Part shown: positions 1 through 6,620 of the stretch, one piece after another
Layout: every line of letters begins with the position of its first letter
Position numbering within the stretch: position 1 is the stretch's first letter
From: a virus
Reading direction: 5' to 3' (one strand)
DNA length: 54,579 nt
Virus record (IMG/VR): IMGVR_UViG_3300047548_000110
Coordinates: 1-54,579 of that record
Made by a program: the position numbers and the translations under genes
Notes under the pieces: model-generated
Databases searched by the model: none
What the model was told of the DNA's origin: nothing
Seen by the model: the letters and a program-made list of their open reading frames with translations, nothing else

Positions 1-676
1 TCAGCAGGCCGCCACCGTCCGAGATCCGGTAGCGCAGGCGGCACTTGACCGCATACCGCTCACCGCCCTCCAGCACCGGGATGCCGATGGTGAACTCCTC
101 CGGGACAGTCAGCTTGCCCTTGCCTGCGGTTCCCTTGATCTCTTCCTCGTAGGTCAGTTCGTTCTGGCCATTGGACAGGCGAATTCCGCTGGCGAAGTTG
201 ACCTTTTTCTTGGCCTCCAGCGTCCGGCTGATCTCTAGCATATCGGCTGCGGGCGGGGTAGCGATGTCCGGCAAGTTGTCCTCGATGAACTGGGCGAACT
301 GTTCCTGCGTCATCTTGTTGCCGTTGCTGCGGCTCCACGTTTCCCATTCAGGCGACAGCGGGCAGGCGTACATGGCCTTGTAGTCCTTCCAGCCAGCCTC
401 AGAGCCGTTATCATCAAAGACCGCCACAAACAGCCGCTTAGCAAGGTTGCCGTAGATCCGTGTCGAGTCCGTCTTTTCCTCATTGACGTAGCCAATGAAG
501 CTCTCAGCATCCATGAGCGAAACCATGCCCTTTTTGCGCGGCGGCTCCAGCAGGTACTCACTGAGGTCGATGACCTTGGAATTCTCCGGCACGACGACGA
601 ACTTCGAGCCATCGATCTCCCTGACCTCCGCGAGAATCGCCCCAGCGTCAAGGGCTGCGCTCACATCGCCGCTCAT
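1..676 (-). CDS. DUF2303 (YfdQ-like) phage protein, partial
   Basis: The first 225 codons are visible and the reading frame runs off the left edge without a stop. The text (start MSGDVSAALDAGA, then 'SPEWETWSRSNG' and 'RYRISDGGG') matches my recollection of the DUF2303/YfdQ family, about 270 residues, found in prophages of Gram-negative bacteria and of unknown function. The ATG at 676 overlaps the stop of the preceding gene (ATGA), so the two are translationally coupled. It is the last visible gene of the leftward operon that begins near 2545. Confidence 0.85.
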   Translation of the reverse strand, partial: MSGDVSAALDAGAILAEVREIDGSKFVVVPENSKVIDLSEYLLEPPRKKGMVSLMDAESFIGYVNEEKTDSTRIYGNLAKRLFVAVFDDNGSEAGWKDYKAMYACPLSPEWETWSRSNGNKMTQEQFAQFIEDNLPDIATPPAADMLEISRTLEAKKKVNFASGIRLSNGQNELTYEEEIKGTAGKGKLTVPEEFTIGIPVLEGGERYAVKCRLRYRISDGGGLL

Positions 677-1011
677 TGGGACACCCGCTTCAGTTCGCCG
701 GTTTCCATGTCAAGGCTACGCAAGCCCTCGATATTCATCTGGCGCGGGTCTTCGCGGGTCAGGTTGCCCTCTGGCGTTGCGAAGAAGATGGACGTACCCT
801 TTTCTTCCTTCGGAGCCTTGACGGTGATGTCGTCGATGATTTCCATCTGACCGCCCTTGCCGGGTTTCAGCTTGAGCTTGAGGATCAGTTCGCCCTGCTT
901 GCCGGTCTCGTCGCATCTGGATACCAGCTTGTTCAGTTCGTCCGTCAGGTCATCGGCCAGAGTGCCGAATCGCAGCGCGTTGATTGTGTCTGTAAATGGT
1001 CGTGCAGCCAT
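673..1011 (-). CDS. conserved phage protein of unknown function, upstream of DUF2303
   Basis: A 112-residue soluble protein starting MAARPFTDTINALRFG. The ATG is preceded by AAAGGGG at good spacing, and the stop overlaps the DUF2303 start. A short basic segment 'LKLKLKPGKGG' is followed by alternating hydrophobic residues that suggest a beta-rich domain. Proteins like this commonly sit directly before DUF2303 in phage genomes, suggesting a shared role, but I do not know a function. Confidence 0.8.
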   Translation of the reverse strand: MAARPFTDTINALRFGTLADDLTDELNKLVSRCDETGKQGELILKLKLKPGKGGQMEIIDDITVKAPKEEKGTSIFFATPEGNLTREDPRQMNIEGLRSLDMETGELKRVSQ

Positions 1012-1013
1012 GA

Positions 1014-1193
1014 TTACCCCTTTGGTTTTGGTTGGTTTGCTTTCACATACGTCCCGTTCGCGCTGGAATTCCAGAACATCTTGGGGCGCAACTCAGCCTT
1101 CGTGAGAAGGTTATTCATTTTGCGGCGCAGCTTGTAGGCAGCGAACGGCTCGCCTTCCATGCGGGCAGCTTGGCGGGAATTGTCATTGCTCAT
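1014..1193 (-). CDS. small basic protein, unknown function
   Basis: 59 residues starting MSNDNSRQAARMEGEP. The frame is open further upstream, but this ATG overlaps the stop of the previous gene as ATGA, the pattern used throughout this operon. The protein is rich in lysine and arginine (KLRRKMNNLLTKAELRPK) and could contact nucleic acid; that is inference only. Confidence 0.7.
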   Translation of the reverse strand: MSNDNSRQAARMEGEPFAAYKLRRKMNNLLTKAELRPKMFWNSSANGTYVKANQPKPKG

Positions 1194-1435
1194 CAACGTC
1201 CCCAAGTGATTGCCTTGACCGCCCACATCTGGGCTGTCTGAGCTTCGGTGATGGCGATGCTTGCCATGCGCTGAACCTCGGCATCCTGCGAATGGAGCCG
1301 CAGGTAATTCATGCGGTCGATCACATCTGCAAATTCCTTCTTGCACTTATGAACCTCGTGGCTCTGTCCCGGATTGAAATTCAACCCGACAGCTTTCTCG
1401 CCATAGGAAAGCTCGCGTTGTGGGGCTTCTGACAT
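1193..1435 (-). CDS. Acb2/Tad1-like hairpin-domain protein, putative anti-CBASS/anti-Thoeris sponge
   Basis: 80 residues. The pattern 'GEKAVGLNFNP', a long helix, then 'AITEAQTAQMWAVKAITW' is what I remember for phage proteins grouped under the Acb2/Tad1 hairpin domain. Characterised members form hexamers of helical hairpins that bind cyclic nucleotide signals made by CBASS or Thoeris and so silence those host defences. Here the two predicted helices are about residues 25-48 and 52-76. Position in an early leftward operon of small genes fits an anti-defence role. Assignment is from memory of the motif and not from a search; it could be a relative with another ligand or none. Confidence 0.55.
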   Translation of the reverse strand: MSEAPQRELSYGEKAVGLNFNPGQSHEVHKCKKEFADVIDRMNYLRLHSQDAEVQRMASIAITEAQTAQMWAVKAITWGR

Positions 1436-1444
1436 ATTCCCTCC

Positions 1445-1690
1445 TTAATGTGGAATGATGATTTGTTGATCAGGAACCGCGATGGTGGGTTCCTCCTGCT
1501 TTACCGATCGACGTTTTTCGACGACCGCCCTCATGCCAGCAACCATCCTGACAATCTTTTCATACTTTTCTTCAGCCGGGTATCCGGCCTCCTCAAGCCC
1601 AAGGATGAATTTTTCTATATGGCCCAATACGAGATCGCACCCACTGTTAAAGATGTCCACCTCATTCATCTCAACCACTTTTTCTTCCAT
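1445..1690 (-). CDS. small helical protein, unknown function
   Basis: 81 residues starting MEEKVVEMNEVD, with GAGAGGGAATC before the ATG as ribosome binding site. Sequence is mostly amphipathic helix and acidic at the N-terminus. Real by position, strand and RBS; no family recognised. Confidence 0.7.
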   Translation of the reverse strand: MEEKVVEMNEVDIFNSGCDLVLGHIEKFILGLEEAGYPAEEKYEKIVRMVAGMRAVVEKRRSVKQEEPTIAVPDQQIIIPH

Positions 1691-1699
1691 GATTCCCTC

Positions 1700-1852
1700 T
1701 CAAAATGGAGCTTCTTCAAAATTACTCAGATCAATCTTTGGCTTACGCTTTCTTGGGATAACCACCGTGATGTATTGGTATTGATCAGATGGTTTATTGA
1801 AGACCCATCTGATCACTTTCCCGTCATCATCAATGATGCCGTACTTGACCAT
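1700..1852 (-). CDS. 50-residue small protein, unknown function
   Basis: Short gene starting MVKYGIIDDDGKVIRW and ending EEAPF. Its ATG overlaps the stop of the upstream gene (TGATG), the coupling seen across this operon. The pattern 'YGIIDDDGKVIRW ... YQYITVVIPRKRKPK' resembles small beta-hairpin phage proteins. No function known. Confidence 0.7.
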   Translation of the reverse strand: MVKYGIIDDDGKVIRWVFNKPSDQYQYITVVIPRKRKPKIDLSNFEEAPF

Positions 1853-2169
1853 CAGTCAGCGCGAGACGCAGACACCGCATCGATGCCATGCTTACGCAGC
1901 ACCTGAGTAAACGCATATGCGCCAGCTTCAAGCACATCCATAGACTGTGTCATGCAGTCAGTAGGCCGCCAGATATACCAGCCCTTGTGCCAGTGCTTGC
2001 TTCCGATGCCTTGCTTCTTGAGCCAGTTCACAAACTTGCTGCGGCCATTTGGTAACTCGACCCATGCGAAGCCACAGTACATCGGCTCGCCGTACTGGGC
2101 TATGTAATCCTTCTCTGCCTTGATGCCTGCTGCTTTTGCTTTGTCGTAGATTGCTTGAAAGTTTTCCAT
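1852..2169 (-). CDS. conserved phage protein of unknown function
   Basis: 105 residues. Rich in aromatic residues in the centre ('GEPMYCGFAWVELPNGR', 'KHWHKGWYIWRP') and ending with a helix. I recognise this text as a recurring small phage protein but know no function. Good RBS (GGGAGCGAATC) before the ATG. Confidence 0.8.
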   Translation of the reverse strand: MENFQAIYDKAKAAGIKAEKDYIAQYGEPMYCGFAWVELPNGRSKFVNWLKKQGIGSKHWHKGWYIWRPTDCMTQSMDVLEAGAYAFTQVLRKHGIDAVSASRAD

Positions 2170-2183
2170 GATTCGCTCCCTGA

Positions 2184-2471
2184 TTAACGTGAGGTGACTT
2201 TGACGGAGAACACTGCTGCGGTCTTGGTGTACTTTGCGAGTACGTCAGCGCCGAACTTAAAGTCAGCCGACAGCTTCTTCCAATCAACAGTGCTGCGGTT
2301 TGATTCGATCACGACAGCCTTGAACAGATCTCCCTCGAAAGCATTGACACCGCCGGGAGCAGTGGCCACATCCTTTAGGTCATTCTTGATGGCCTCAGCC
2401 TGCTTTTCCAGATCGGCAATCTGTGCCAGCAGTGCGCCGAGGGTGTCGATGTTGTTCAGGTCGTTTTTCAT
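2184..2471 (-). CDS. coiled-coil phage protein, first gene of leftward operon
   Basis: 95 residues. Residues about 8-36 are a predicted coiled coil (LLAQIADLEKQAEAIKNDLK) followed by a beta-rich half 'FEGDLFKAVVIES'. Strong RBS AAGGAGCGACACC. It is the first gene after the promoter at 2518-2547. The organisation recalls small phage nuclease inhibitors or clamp proteins, but I cannot assign it. Confidence 0.8.
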   Translation of the reverse strand: MKNDLNNIDTLGALLAQIADLEKQAEAIKNDLKDVATAPGGVNAFEGDLFKAVVIESNRSTVDWKKLSADFKFGADVLAKYTKTAAVFSVKVTSR

Positions 2472-2517
2472 GGTGTCGCTCCTTATTCGCTGTCCGGTCT
2501 CAAGTGACCGTAGGCGT

Positions 2518-2547
2518 AATGTAACTTGAGCTTAAACTACCTGTCAA
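2518..2547 (-). promoter_or_regulatory. leftward sigma70-type promoter for genes 2471 to 1
   Basis: On the minus strand: TTGACA (2542-2547), 17 bases, TTACAT (2519-2524), or TACATT with an 18-base spacer. It lies in the AT-rich gap between two genes and is followed by the strong RBS of the 2184-2471 gene. A 13-bp inverted repeat sits between the boxes. Confidence 0.7.
2522..2534. promoter_or_regulatory. candidate Cro-family operator
   Basis: TAACTTGAGCTTA, read on the other strand TAAGCTCAAGTTA. It matches TAAnCTnAGnTTA with one mismatch, and lies exactly 7 bases inside the -35 box, the same distance as the operator at 6883-6895. Confidence 0.5.
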
Positions 2548-2566
2548 CAACTTTTTACAAAATAAT

Positions 2567-2860
2567 TTAAAAAGGCACAGTATCTTTCTCTAATGGCATC
2601 CCATCGTCCAGCAGGCGCTGGATCGTTATATTTAAGGCATCTAGCTCGTCCATCTTGCGGATAGCCCATGCCCGCTTGTTCCCATGCCAGCCCATCATGC
2701 TACCCTGATGGCAGTCATAGCAGAGCGCCACAGTGGTGTACTGCTGGCCTTGGTTGATGTGGTGGGCAGAACTAGGGGGCGGGGCGTTGCAGACGCTACA
2801 GGGTAGGCTCTTGACCCGCGCCAAATGCTTCCTCTCTGCTGCATTTAATTTGTTGTTCAT
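2567..2860 (-). CDS. Ref-like / HNH-superfamily zinc-binding nuclease
   Basis: 97 residues with metal ligands spaced as in the phage P1 Ref (RecA-dependent nuclease) family: Cys21-x2-Cys24, His33-His34, Cys47-x2-Cys50-His51 and His59. P1 Ref cuts DNA in RecA-coated D-loops and stimulates recombination. A role in recombination next to the replication genes fits. The protein is shorter than P1 Ref and lacks its N-terminal basic extension. Confidence 0.7.
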   Translation of the reverse strand: MNNKLNAAERKHLARVKSLPCSVCNAPPPSSAHHINQGQQYTTVALCYDCHQGSMMGWHGNKRAWAIRKMDELDALNITIQRLLDDGMPLEKDTVPF

Positions 2861-3068
2861 CTGTCAGCGCCAATCTATAAAAAGCGGTTCCGAAGGTCAC
2901 AGCGTCAGCCACAATCACCTCATAGTCCGTCAACCATTGCTCCTCAACCTCGCCGTGGCAAAACACCCTAAACAGCATCCCGAACCGCTCAAAGCTGTCA
3001 TGGGCCTCCACTTTATCCACGGGCTTGGAGCAGATAGCGCACATAGGCCACCCCTCAATCTTGGTCAT
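2796..3068 (-). CDS. small CxxC phage protein, unknown function
   Basis: 90 residues starting MTKIEGWPMCAICSKPVDK with one CxxC pair and a further Cys-His ('FCHGE'), a possible zinc site. The last 22 codons overlap the next gene in another frame (65 bases), unusually long for this genome. Similar phage proteins with a CAIC start exist; function unknown. Confidence 0.7.
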   Translation of the reverse strand: MTKIEGWPMCAICSKPVDKVEAHDSFERFGMLFRVFCHGEVEEQWLTDYEVIVADAVTFGTAFYRLALTDEQQIKCSREEAFGAGQEPTL

Positions 3069-3430
3069 AGCGTCAGCTTCCCTTCCACTCGCTTCGATGC
3101 CTCTTGAGTCCTGTAGACCTCTACGCGAGCCTGCGCCGCAATCAGATCCCAGCGGTACTTCTCCTCGATCTCTACAGCCACACGCAGACCTTCGAGCAAC
3201 GCAATGTATTCAGGGTCGCTGTAGGCTTCCCGCTCCTGAGCATTGACTGCGGTCTCCAGCGACCGCTTCATGATGATCGCCTTAAGGGACTTGCGGAACT
3301 CTTCGGCATAGATACGGTTCGCCTTGGCCTGCGCGAACTTTTTGCCGTTTCTGATGATGTAGTCAATTGCCCGGTTTGGGTCAATCTCTCTTGTCTTTGG
3401 GTCAACGCCATCGAAATCTTCGTCACTCAT
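3065..3430 (-). CDS. conserved helical phage protein, unknown function
   Basis: 121 residues, nearly all helical, starting MSDEDFDGVDPKTREID and containing 'AIDYIIRNGKKFAQAKANR'. I recognise it as a conserved small protein of phage replication regions, without a known function. Stop overlaps the next start by 4 bases. Confidence 0.8.
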   Translation of the reverse strand: MSDEDFDGVDPKTREIDPNRAIDYIIRNGKKFAQAKANRIYAEEFRKSLKAIIMKRSLETAVNAQEREAYSDPEYIALLEGLRVAVEIEEKYRWDLIAAQARVEVYRTQEASKRVEGKLTL

Positions 3431-3433
3431 GGC

Positions 3434-3541
3434 TCACCCCAACAAACGCCAGAAGCTGAAAGCCACGCCCAATACGGCGAACAGGCAGATCATCACGACC
3501 AACGCTATCAATACCGAAACCATCACCTCAAACTCGTCCAT
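3434..3541 (-). CDS. 35-residue single-span membrane protein
   Basis: A short gene starting MDEFEVMVSVLIALVV, with one hydrophobic span over about residues 6-28. RBS AAGGAGAAAGCAAA is strong. It overlaps the end of the zinc-ribbon gene by 14 bases. Function unknown. Confidence 0.6.
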   Translation of the reverse strand: MDEFEVMVSVLIALVVMICLFAVLGVAFSFWRLLG

Positions 3542-3692
3542 TTTGCTTTCTCCTTGTTAAGCATTGCTCGCACACCCAACGCTGTCTCAGACCATTTGCA
3601 AACTTTACTTGCTCACCGCCCGCTACTGGCTTCCTCTGTTGGCAGTTCGTACACCACTTCGGGACTGCTGACCCTTGGTTCTTTTGCGACAC
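3528..3692 (-). CDS. zinc-ribbon protein with GTG start, overlapping the HTH gene
   Basis: 54 residues read in a different frame from the HTH gene (80 bases shared). GTG start at 3692, preceded by AAGGTG seven bases away. Protein begins MSQKNQGSAVPKWC and has two pairs, Cys14-x2-Cys17 and Cys41-x2-Cys44, the layout of a zinc ribbon, with a basic C-terminus (LTRRKQNGR). Many phages have short CxxC...CxxC proteins in this position. It is easily missed because of its GTG start and overlap. Confidence 0.65.
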   Translation of the reverse strand: MSQKNQGSAVPKWCTNCQQRKPVAGGEQVKFANGLRQRWVCEQCLTRRKQNGRV

Positions 3693-3804
3693 GATTGATC
3701 ACCTTTTTTATCTGCGACTTGTCTAGCTTATACGCCTTGGCTAGATCTCCGATTGAACGGCCCCGTTGCCATGCAGAATAAATTGCGATGTCTTGCTCTT
3801 TCAT
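3613..3804 (-). CDS. small helix-turn-helix protein
   Basis: 63 residues. 'RSIGDLAKAYKLDKSQIKKVINR' (residues 16-38) is a resolvase/Trp-repressor-like helix-turn-helix. The C-terminal tail is unstructured and overlaps the zinc-ribbon gene. ATG overlaps the RusA stop (ATGA). It could be a regulator or a resolvase accessory protein. Confidence 0.75.
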   Translation of the reverse strand: MKEQDIAIYSAWQRGRSIGDLAKAYKLDKSQIKKVINRVAKEPRVSSPEVVYELPTEEASSGR

Positions 3805-4148
3805 ATCCTCTCCACGTTGACCAACAACTTACCGCCCTTCTCTTTTGCCCAATAAATCCTGAGATCCTGTATCTGCGAATCATCGAGGAAAACGCCTGCA
3901 TGAGCCAAGCCATCAAGGCTTGCTTTGCAAAGATTGTCTAGGTCGCGCCTTCTGTTGTCTGGTCTGAACGCCTCGATTACTACAGAAACGCCACCACCAA
4001 TTTGTTTGTTTGCCCTTTGAAGCATTACAGCATCCTGCACAGCCTTCCTGTAATCCCTGCCAGCCTTGCTGATGATCATCCTGTTCTGGAACATACGCCA
4101 GTAGGCGTTCACGCTTGGCGGGAACGGTAGCTCAATGATCAGAGCCAT
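3801..4148 (-). CDS. rusA: RusA-family Holliday junction resolvase
   Basis: 115 residues from the internal ATG at 4148, which has GGGGAG at proper spacing; an ATG 33 bases upstream lacks one. It starts MALIIELPFPPSVNAYWR, the usual RusA opening. The catalytic residues known for E. coli RusA (Asp70, Asp72, Lys76, Asp91) correspond to Asp69, Asp71, Lys75 and Asp90 here. RusA dimers cut four-way junctions and resolve replication or recombination intermediates, or debranch DNA before packaging. Confidence 0.92.
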   Translation of the reverse strand: MALIIELPFPPSVNAYWRMFQNRMIISKAGRDYRKAVQDAVMLQRANKQIGGGVSVVIEAFRPDNRRRDLDNLCKASLDGLAHAGVFLDDSQIQDLRIYWAKEKGGKLLVNVERI

Positions 4149-4387
4149 TCGCCATTCTCCCCACGGTTGCCCAACTTCCACTGGGCGCGAACATCGCGTT
4201 CAAGTATCGATTTCGGATGGCGCTCATTCCAGCCGGGAACCCATTTGCCATTCTCGCCAATCCACCCTTTGAGGAACCGATGAGCAAGGTCGCGGTCAGT
4301 AACGCGCCACCGAATAACTTGCCGGACAAGGCAACGATGCCGTAATTCATCATCGCCCTGCCCTTCATTAGAAATCTCCTGTTGCAT
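4139..4387 (-). CDS. small phage protein with RHRC motif, unknown function
   Basis: 82 residues with 'ELRHRCLVRQVIRWR', then 'GWNERHPKSILERDVRAQW'. I recall similar small proteins in phage replication clusters. Its ATG lies inside the end of the helicase gene and lacks a clear RBS, so the start is uncertain. A different frame (ATG at 4368 with AGGAG upstream) could encode a hydrophobic peptide instead. Confidence 0.6.
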   Translation of the reverse strand: MQQEISNEGQGDDELRHRCLVRQVIRWRVTDRDLAHRFLKGWIGENGKWVPGWNERHPKSILERDVRAQWKLGNRGENGEWL

Positions 4388-5318
4388 CGAAGTCCATCGG
4401 CATTGATCCGATCTTGTCTAAAAATTGCTGGCTGTCTGCGTGATACCAGAACGAGTACCACTCTTCAGCATCACCATTGCGCTGTTTCTCACATAGAAGC
4501 ATAGCGTCAGGCAAAGACATATCGATCTCTTTGTTTTGCTGTATTGCGTGTTCTTTTGCTTTGTTGCGCCATAAGATCAGCACATTGTCTACTTGGTCAG
4601 TGATAGAAGACGAGCCACGGAGGTCAAACTTCGATGGGCGAGCTTCATCACTTTGTAGTTTACGAATATGATGAACGAGATGAATGTGAACATCATGATC
4701 ACGGGCAATAGCAGTAAGTTCATCGATGAACGCTTTTTGACCATTGTAGTCATCCTCTCCTGAGACACACTTCATCAAGCTGTCGATAAAGATATGGTTC
4801 ATATTCATCTCCACGGCAGCGTAACGGCAGACAGCAGCCATCTGTTTGGCGTTTACCGTACCCTGCTGATCATAGAACCAAAGTTTATCTCCAGCAAATA
4901 TTTTGAAACGGCCATAAGCATCGCGCTTCTGGGCCTCTGGCGAAACTCGGTAATTCTCAGAATCCAGCGACTTGCCAGCGAACTGGCGCAGCATCCGTTT
5001 GATGGATATTTTGGGCTTCATCTCGAAGCTGGCGATCAGAACCCGCTGATCACGCTTGACCAGACCCAAAGCCACTTGGCCGGTCATCAGGGACTTGCCG
5101 CCGCCGTTCGCTCCGGCCCAGACCGTAACCTCACCCGGGCGGAATGCAAACGTGCTCTGCGTCTCCAGCCACGGCATCGGGACACTGCGGTCTACAGGAG
5201 GATTGATCAACTCCTCTTCCAACTCAGCCACCCACAATCCGGCTGGCTTGATCTTCTGCTTGTGATCGGTTTCCTCCATGTACTGCGAGAAATCGATGTT
5301 TTCGTCATTCAGGAACAT
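4368..5318 (-). CDS. DnaB/RepA-type replicative DNA helicase (RecA-fold ATPase domain only)
   Basis: 316 residues. Walker A GANGGGKS (69-76), motif H1a around SFEM (97-100), Walker B HIFIDS (175-180), motif H3 HLVHH (213-217), 'GSSSITDQVDN' (235-245) and arginine finger KQRNG (278-282), all in DnaB order. It lacks the N-terminal domain of host DnaB and so resembles compact phage helicases. It unwinds DNA at the fork as a hexamer. It overlaps the genes on both sides, inside the replication operon after the O-like initiator. Confidence 0.93.
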   Translation of the reverse strand: MFLNDENIDFSQYMEETDHKQKIKPAGLWVAELEEELINPPVDRSVPMPWLETQSTFAFRPGEVTVWAGANGGGKSLMTGQVALGLVKRDQRVLIASFEMKPKISIKRMLRQFAGKSLDSENYRVSPEAQKRDAYGRFKIFAGDKLWFYDQQGTVNAKQMAAVCRYAAVEMNMNHIFIDSLMKCVSGEDDYNGQKAFIDELTAIARDHDVHIHLVHHIRKLQSDEARPSKFDLRGSSSITDQVDNVLILWRNKAKEHAIQQNKEIDMSLPDAMLLCEKQRNGDAEEWYSFWYHADSQQFLDKIGSMPMDFDATGDF

Positions 5319-5655
5319 ATCCGTCCCACTCCCCAGATTCGCTGTCGATTATCAGACCACCGCATACGGTGATCACCCGTTTTGCCTTCGCTTCCACTAG
5401 CGCCTTGTGCAGCCGCTTTGCCTTCGCATACTCTTTCATGCCTGAAACATGAGCCACCAGACCGATCGCAAATCGGAGATCCAGAAGCTCAGGAACCTCG
5501 GTCGGTAGGATCTCGACTTCAGGATACCGATCGTGACCTGCATACCGATTCCAGCTTGCCCAACCACGGCTGGGATCATGCGCGTGGCATATCCAGACCC
5601 CGGCAGGCTTGAACCCCTGCTTACGCAAGGCGATCAGTGCATCATGGCCCTTCAT
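5305..5655 (-). CDS. conserved protein between initiator and helicase, unknown function
   Basis: 116 residues starting MKGHDALIALRKQGFKPAGV. Alternating helices and strands ('GVWICHA', 'PELLDLRFAIGLVAHVSG', 'AKRVITVCGG') suggest a small alpha/beta fold. It is translationally coupled on both sides (4-base overlap with the initiator, 14-base overlap with the helicase). That position hints at helicase loading or modulation, an inference without family support. Confidence 0.75.
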   Translation of the reverse strand: MKGHDALIALRKQGFKPAGVWICHAHDPSRGWASWNRYAGHDRYPEVEILPTEVPELLDLRFAIGLVAHVSGMKEYAKAKRLHKALVEAKAKRVITVCGGLIIDSESGEWDGYVPE

Positions 5656-6299
5656 TGGCCGCCCTTTGAGGCTGCGTGGTTTGTCAGCCAGTCAGGAGAG
5701 GCCGATGCCACCGGACGCGTTGGGATGCCCTTCGGTGCGGACTCCTTCCGAACCCAAGTCTGCCAAGTGAGATTCCAATCCAGCTTCGTCGCGTCCTTGG
5801 GTTTTGAGACCCAGTAGCTCCGGAAGTTGTCGGCAACCCACATGGGATTTAGGTCTGGCCGGTTCTCCCGGCAAAACTTGATTTGGTCTTCGGACGGAGT
5901 CCAGTCAGCGGGGAGGCGCGTAGCGCGAGGCTTTTTCTGCCTCTCCTCTTTCTCTCCCTCTCTCTCTGTCTCTCTCTCTGGGATAGCATCCTGCAAGCTA
6001 TCTGCTAGCACTCCGCTAGCAACAACAAAGAAACCTTTATCAATCAAAGGCTTGAGACCAGCCTCAATATCTTTGCTAGCAATCCGCAAGCGGAACTCTA
6101 GCTCGTCGCTATCAGCCTGAAAGCACCCATCTTTTGACTCAGATGCTAGCAACCAAAGCAGCGGAGCAAGCGCCTTGCTAGCAAGCGGCAAGCGCATGAA
6201 TTCCTTGTCGTTCAAAAGGTCTCTATGCAGCTTGATCCAAGGAGGGCAGCGATCCTTGTAGTGCTGGAATTTTTCCCAGTTCTTAGGCTTGAGGTTCAT
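5652..6299 (-). CDS. phage replication initiator/helicase loader, O- or DnaT-like
   Basis: 215 residues from ATG at 6299 (MNLKPKNWEKFQHYKDR). The N-terminal 100 residues look like the winged-helix domain of phage O/replisome-organiser proteins ('PPWIKLHRDLLNDKEFMRL'). A charged, low-complexity linker follows (about 110-125), then a C-terminal domain with 'DWNLTWQTWVRKE', the signature of DnaT-like DNA-binding domains. Known relatives bind the origin or ssDNA and bring the helicase. Its own coding sequence contains the candidate iterons at 6003-6184, as lambda O does. Confidence 0.75.
   Translation of the reverse strand: MNLKPKNWEKFQHYKDRCPPWIKLHRDLLNDKEFMRLPLASKALAPLLWLLASESKDGCFQADSDELEFRLRIASKDIEAGLKPLIDKGFFVVASGVLADSLQDAIPERETEREGEKEERQKKPRATRLPADWTPSEDQIKFCRENRPDLNPMWVADNFRSYWVSKPKDATKLDWNLTWQTWVRKESAPKGIPTRPVASASPDWLTNHAASKGGQ
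5934..6184. other. candidate replication origin: five GCTAGC iterons plus pyrimidine tract inside the initiator gene
   Basis: Copies of (T)TGCTAGCAA, a palindrome, lie at 6003-6010, 6015-6022, 6073-6082, 6144-6152 and 6175-6184. Next to them is an almost pure pyrimidine tract (about 5934-5979, plus strand) and an AT-rich stretch at about 6020-6056. Iterons inside an initiator gene are the arrangement of lambda ori within O. The palindrome is partly explained by Leu-Ala-Ser codons in the protein, so this remains a hypothesis. Confidence 0.45.
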
Positions 6300-6492
6300 T
6301 TTCAACCCCGTTATTCCATTGAGCTTGAATCTCATCCCTCGCCTTGAAAACCCAGCTTTCAATTGCTGAAAACTGGTCGTAGCTTAAGTAAATGGTCACT
6401 GGCTGATTAAAATCATCCGACCATTGTTCGATGATAATTTTCCCCTCGCTGGTGAAGTCAACGTGGGCAGATTTTGTACCCTTAACATTCAT
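6283..6492 (-). CDS. small protein at head of replication genes, unknown function
   Basis: 69 residues from ATG at 6492 (MNVKGTKSAHVDFTSEGK), preceded by GGAGAAAGCC, directly after the T-run of the upstream hairpin element. Beta-strand-rich N-terminal half and a helical end. The start overlaps nothing; the stop overlaps the initiator start by 17 bases. Not recognised. Confidence 0.65.
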   Translation of the reverse strand: MNVKGTKSAHVDFTSEGKIIIEQWSDDFNQPVTIYLSYDQFSAIESWVFKARDEIQAQWNNGVENEPQA

Positions 6493-6502
6493 GGCTTTCT
6501 CC

Positions 6503-6584
6503 AAAAAAAAAGCCTTAGGCGAGGCTCTCATCCGTGAGGATGTTGGCGGACTAGTGGACACTAGCAGAACCCCGTCTAAGGCTT
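6503..6584 (-). terminator. branched stem terminator/attenuator between Cro-like gene and replication genes
   Basis: On the minus strand an outer stem (6573-6584 with 6510-6521, 12 pairs, one mismatch) leads into a second stem (6566-6571 with 6523-6528, one G-U). These enclose two hairpins, 6551-6564 (ACTAG/CTAGT) and 6529-6542 (CATCC/GGATG). The outer stem is followed at once by nine Ts (6503-6511). This is an intrinsic terminator with a cloverleaf-like top, placed where it could limit readthrough from the regulator gene into replication. Confidence 0.65.
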
Positions 6585-6620
6585 GTCCAAGTTTCGCGCC
6601 GCCAAGCGCAATGGATCTAA

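Noticed and set aside
4132-4368. Alternative leftward gene with hydrophobic product, ATG at 4368 after AGGAG
   Set aside because: Has the better RBS, but the overlapping frame with the RHRC motif reads like a known type of phage protein. Not fully excluded.
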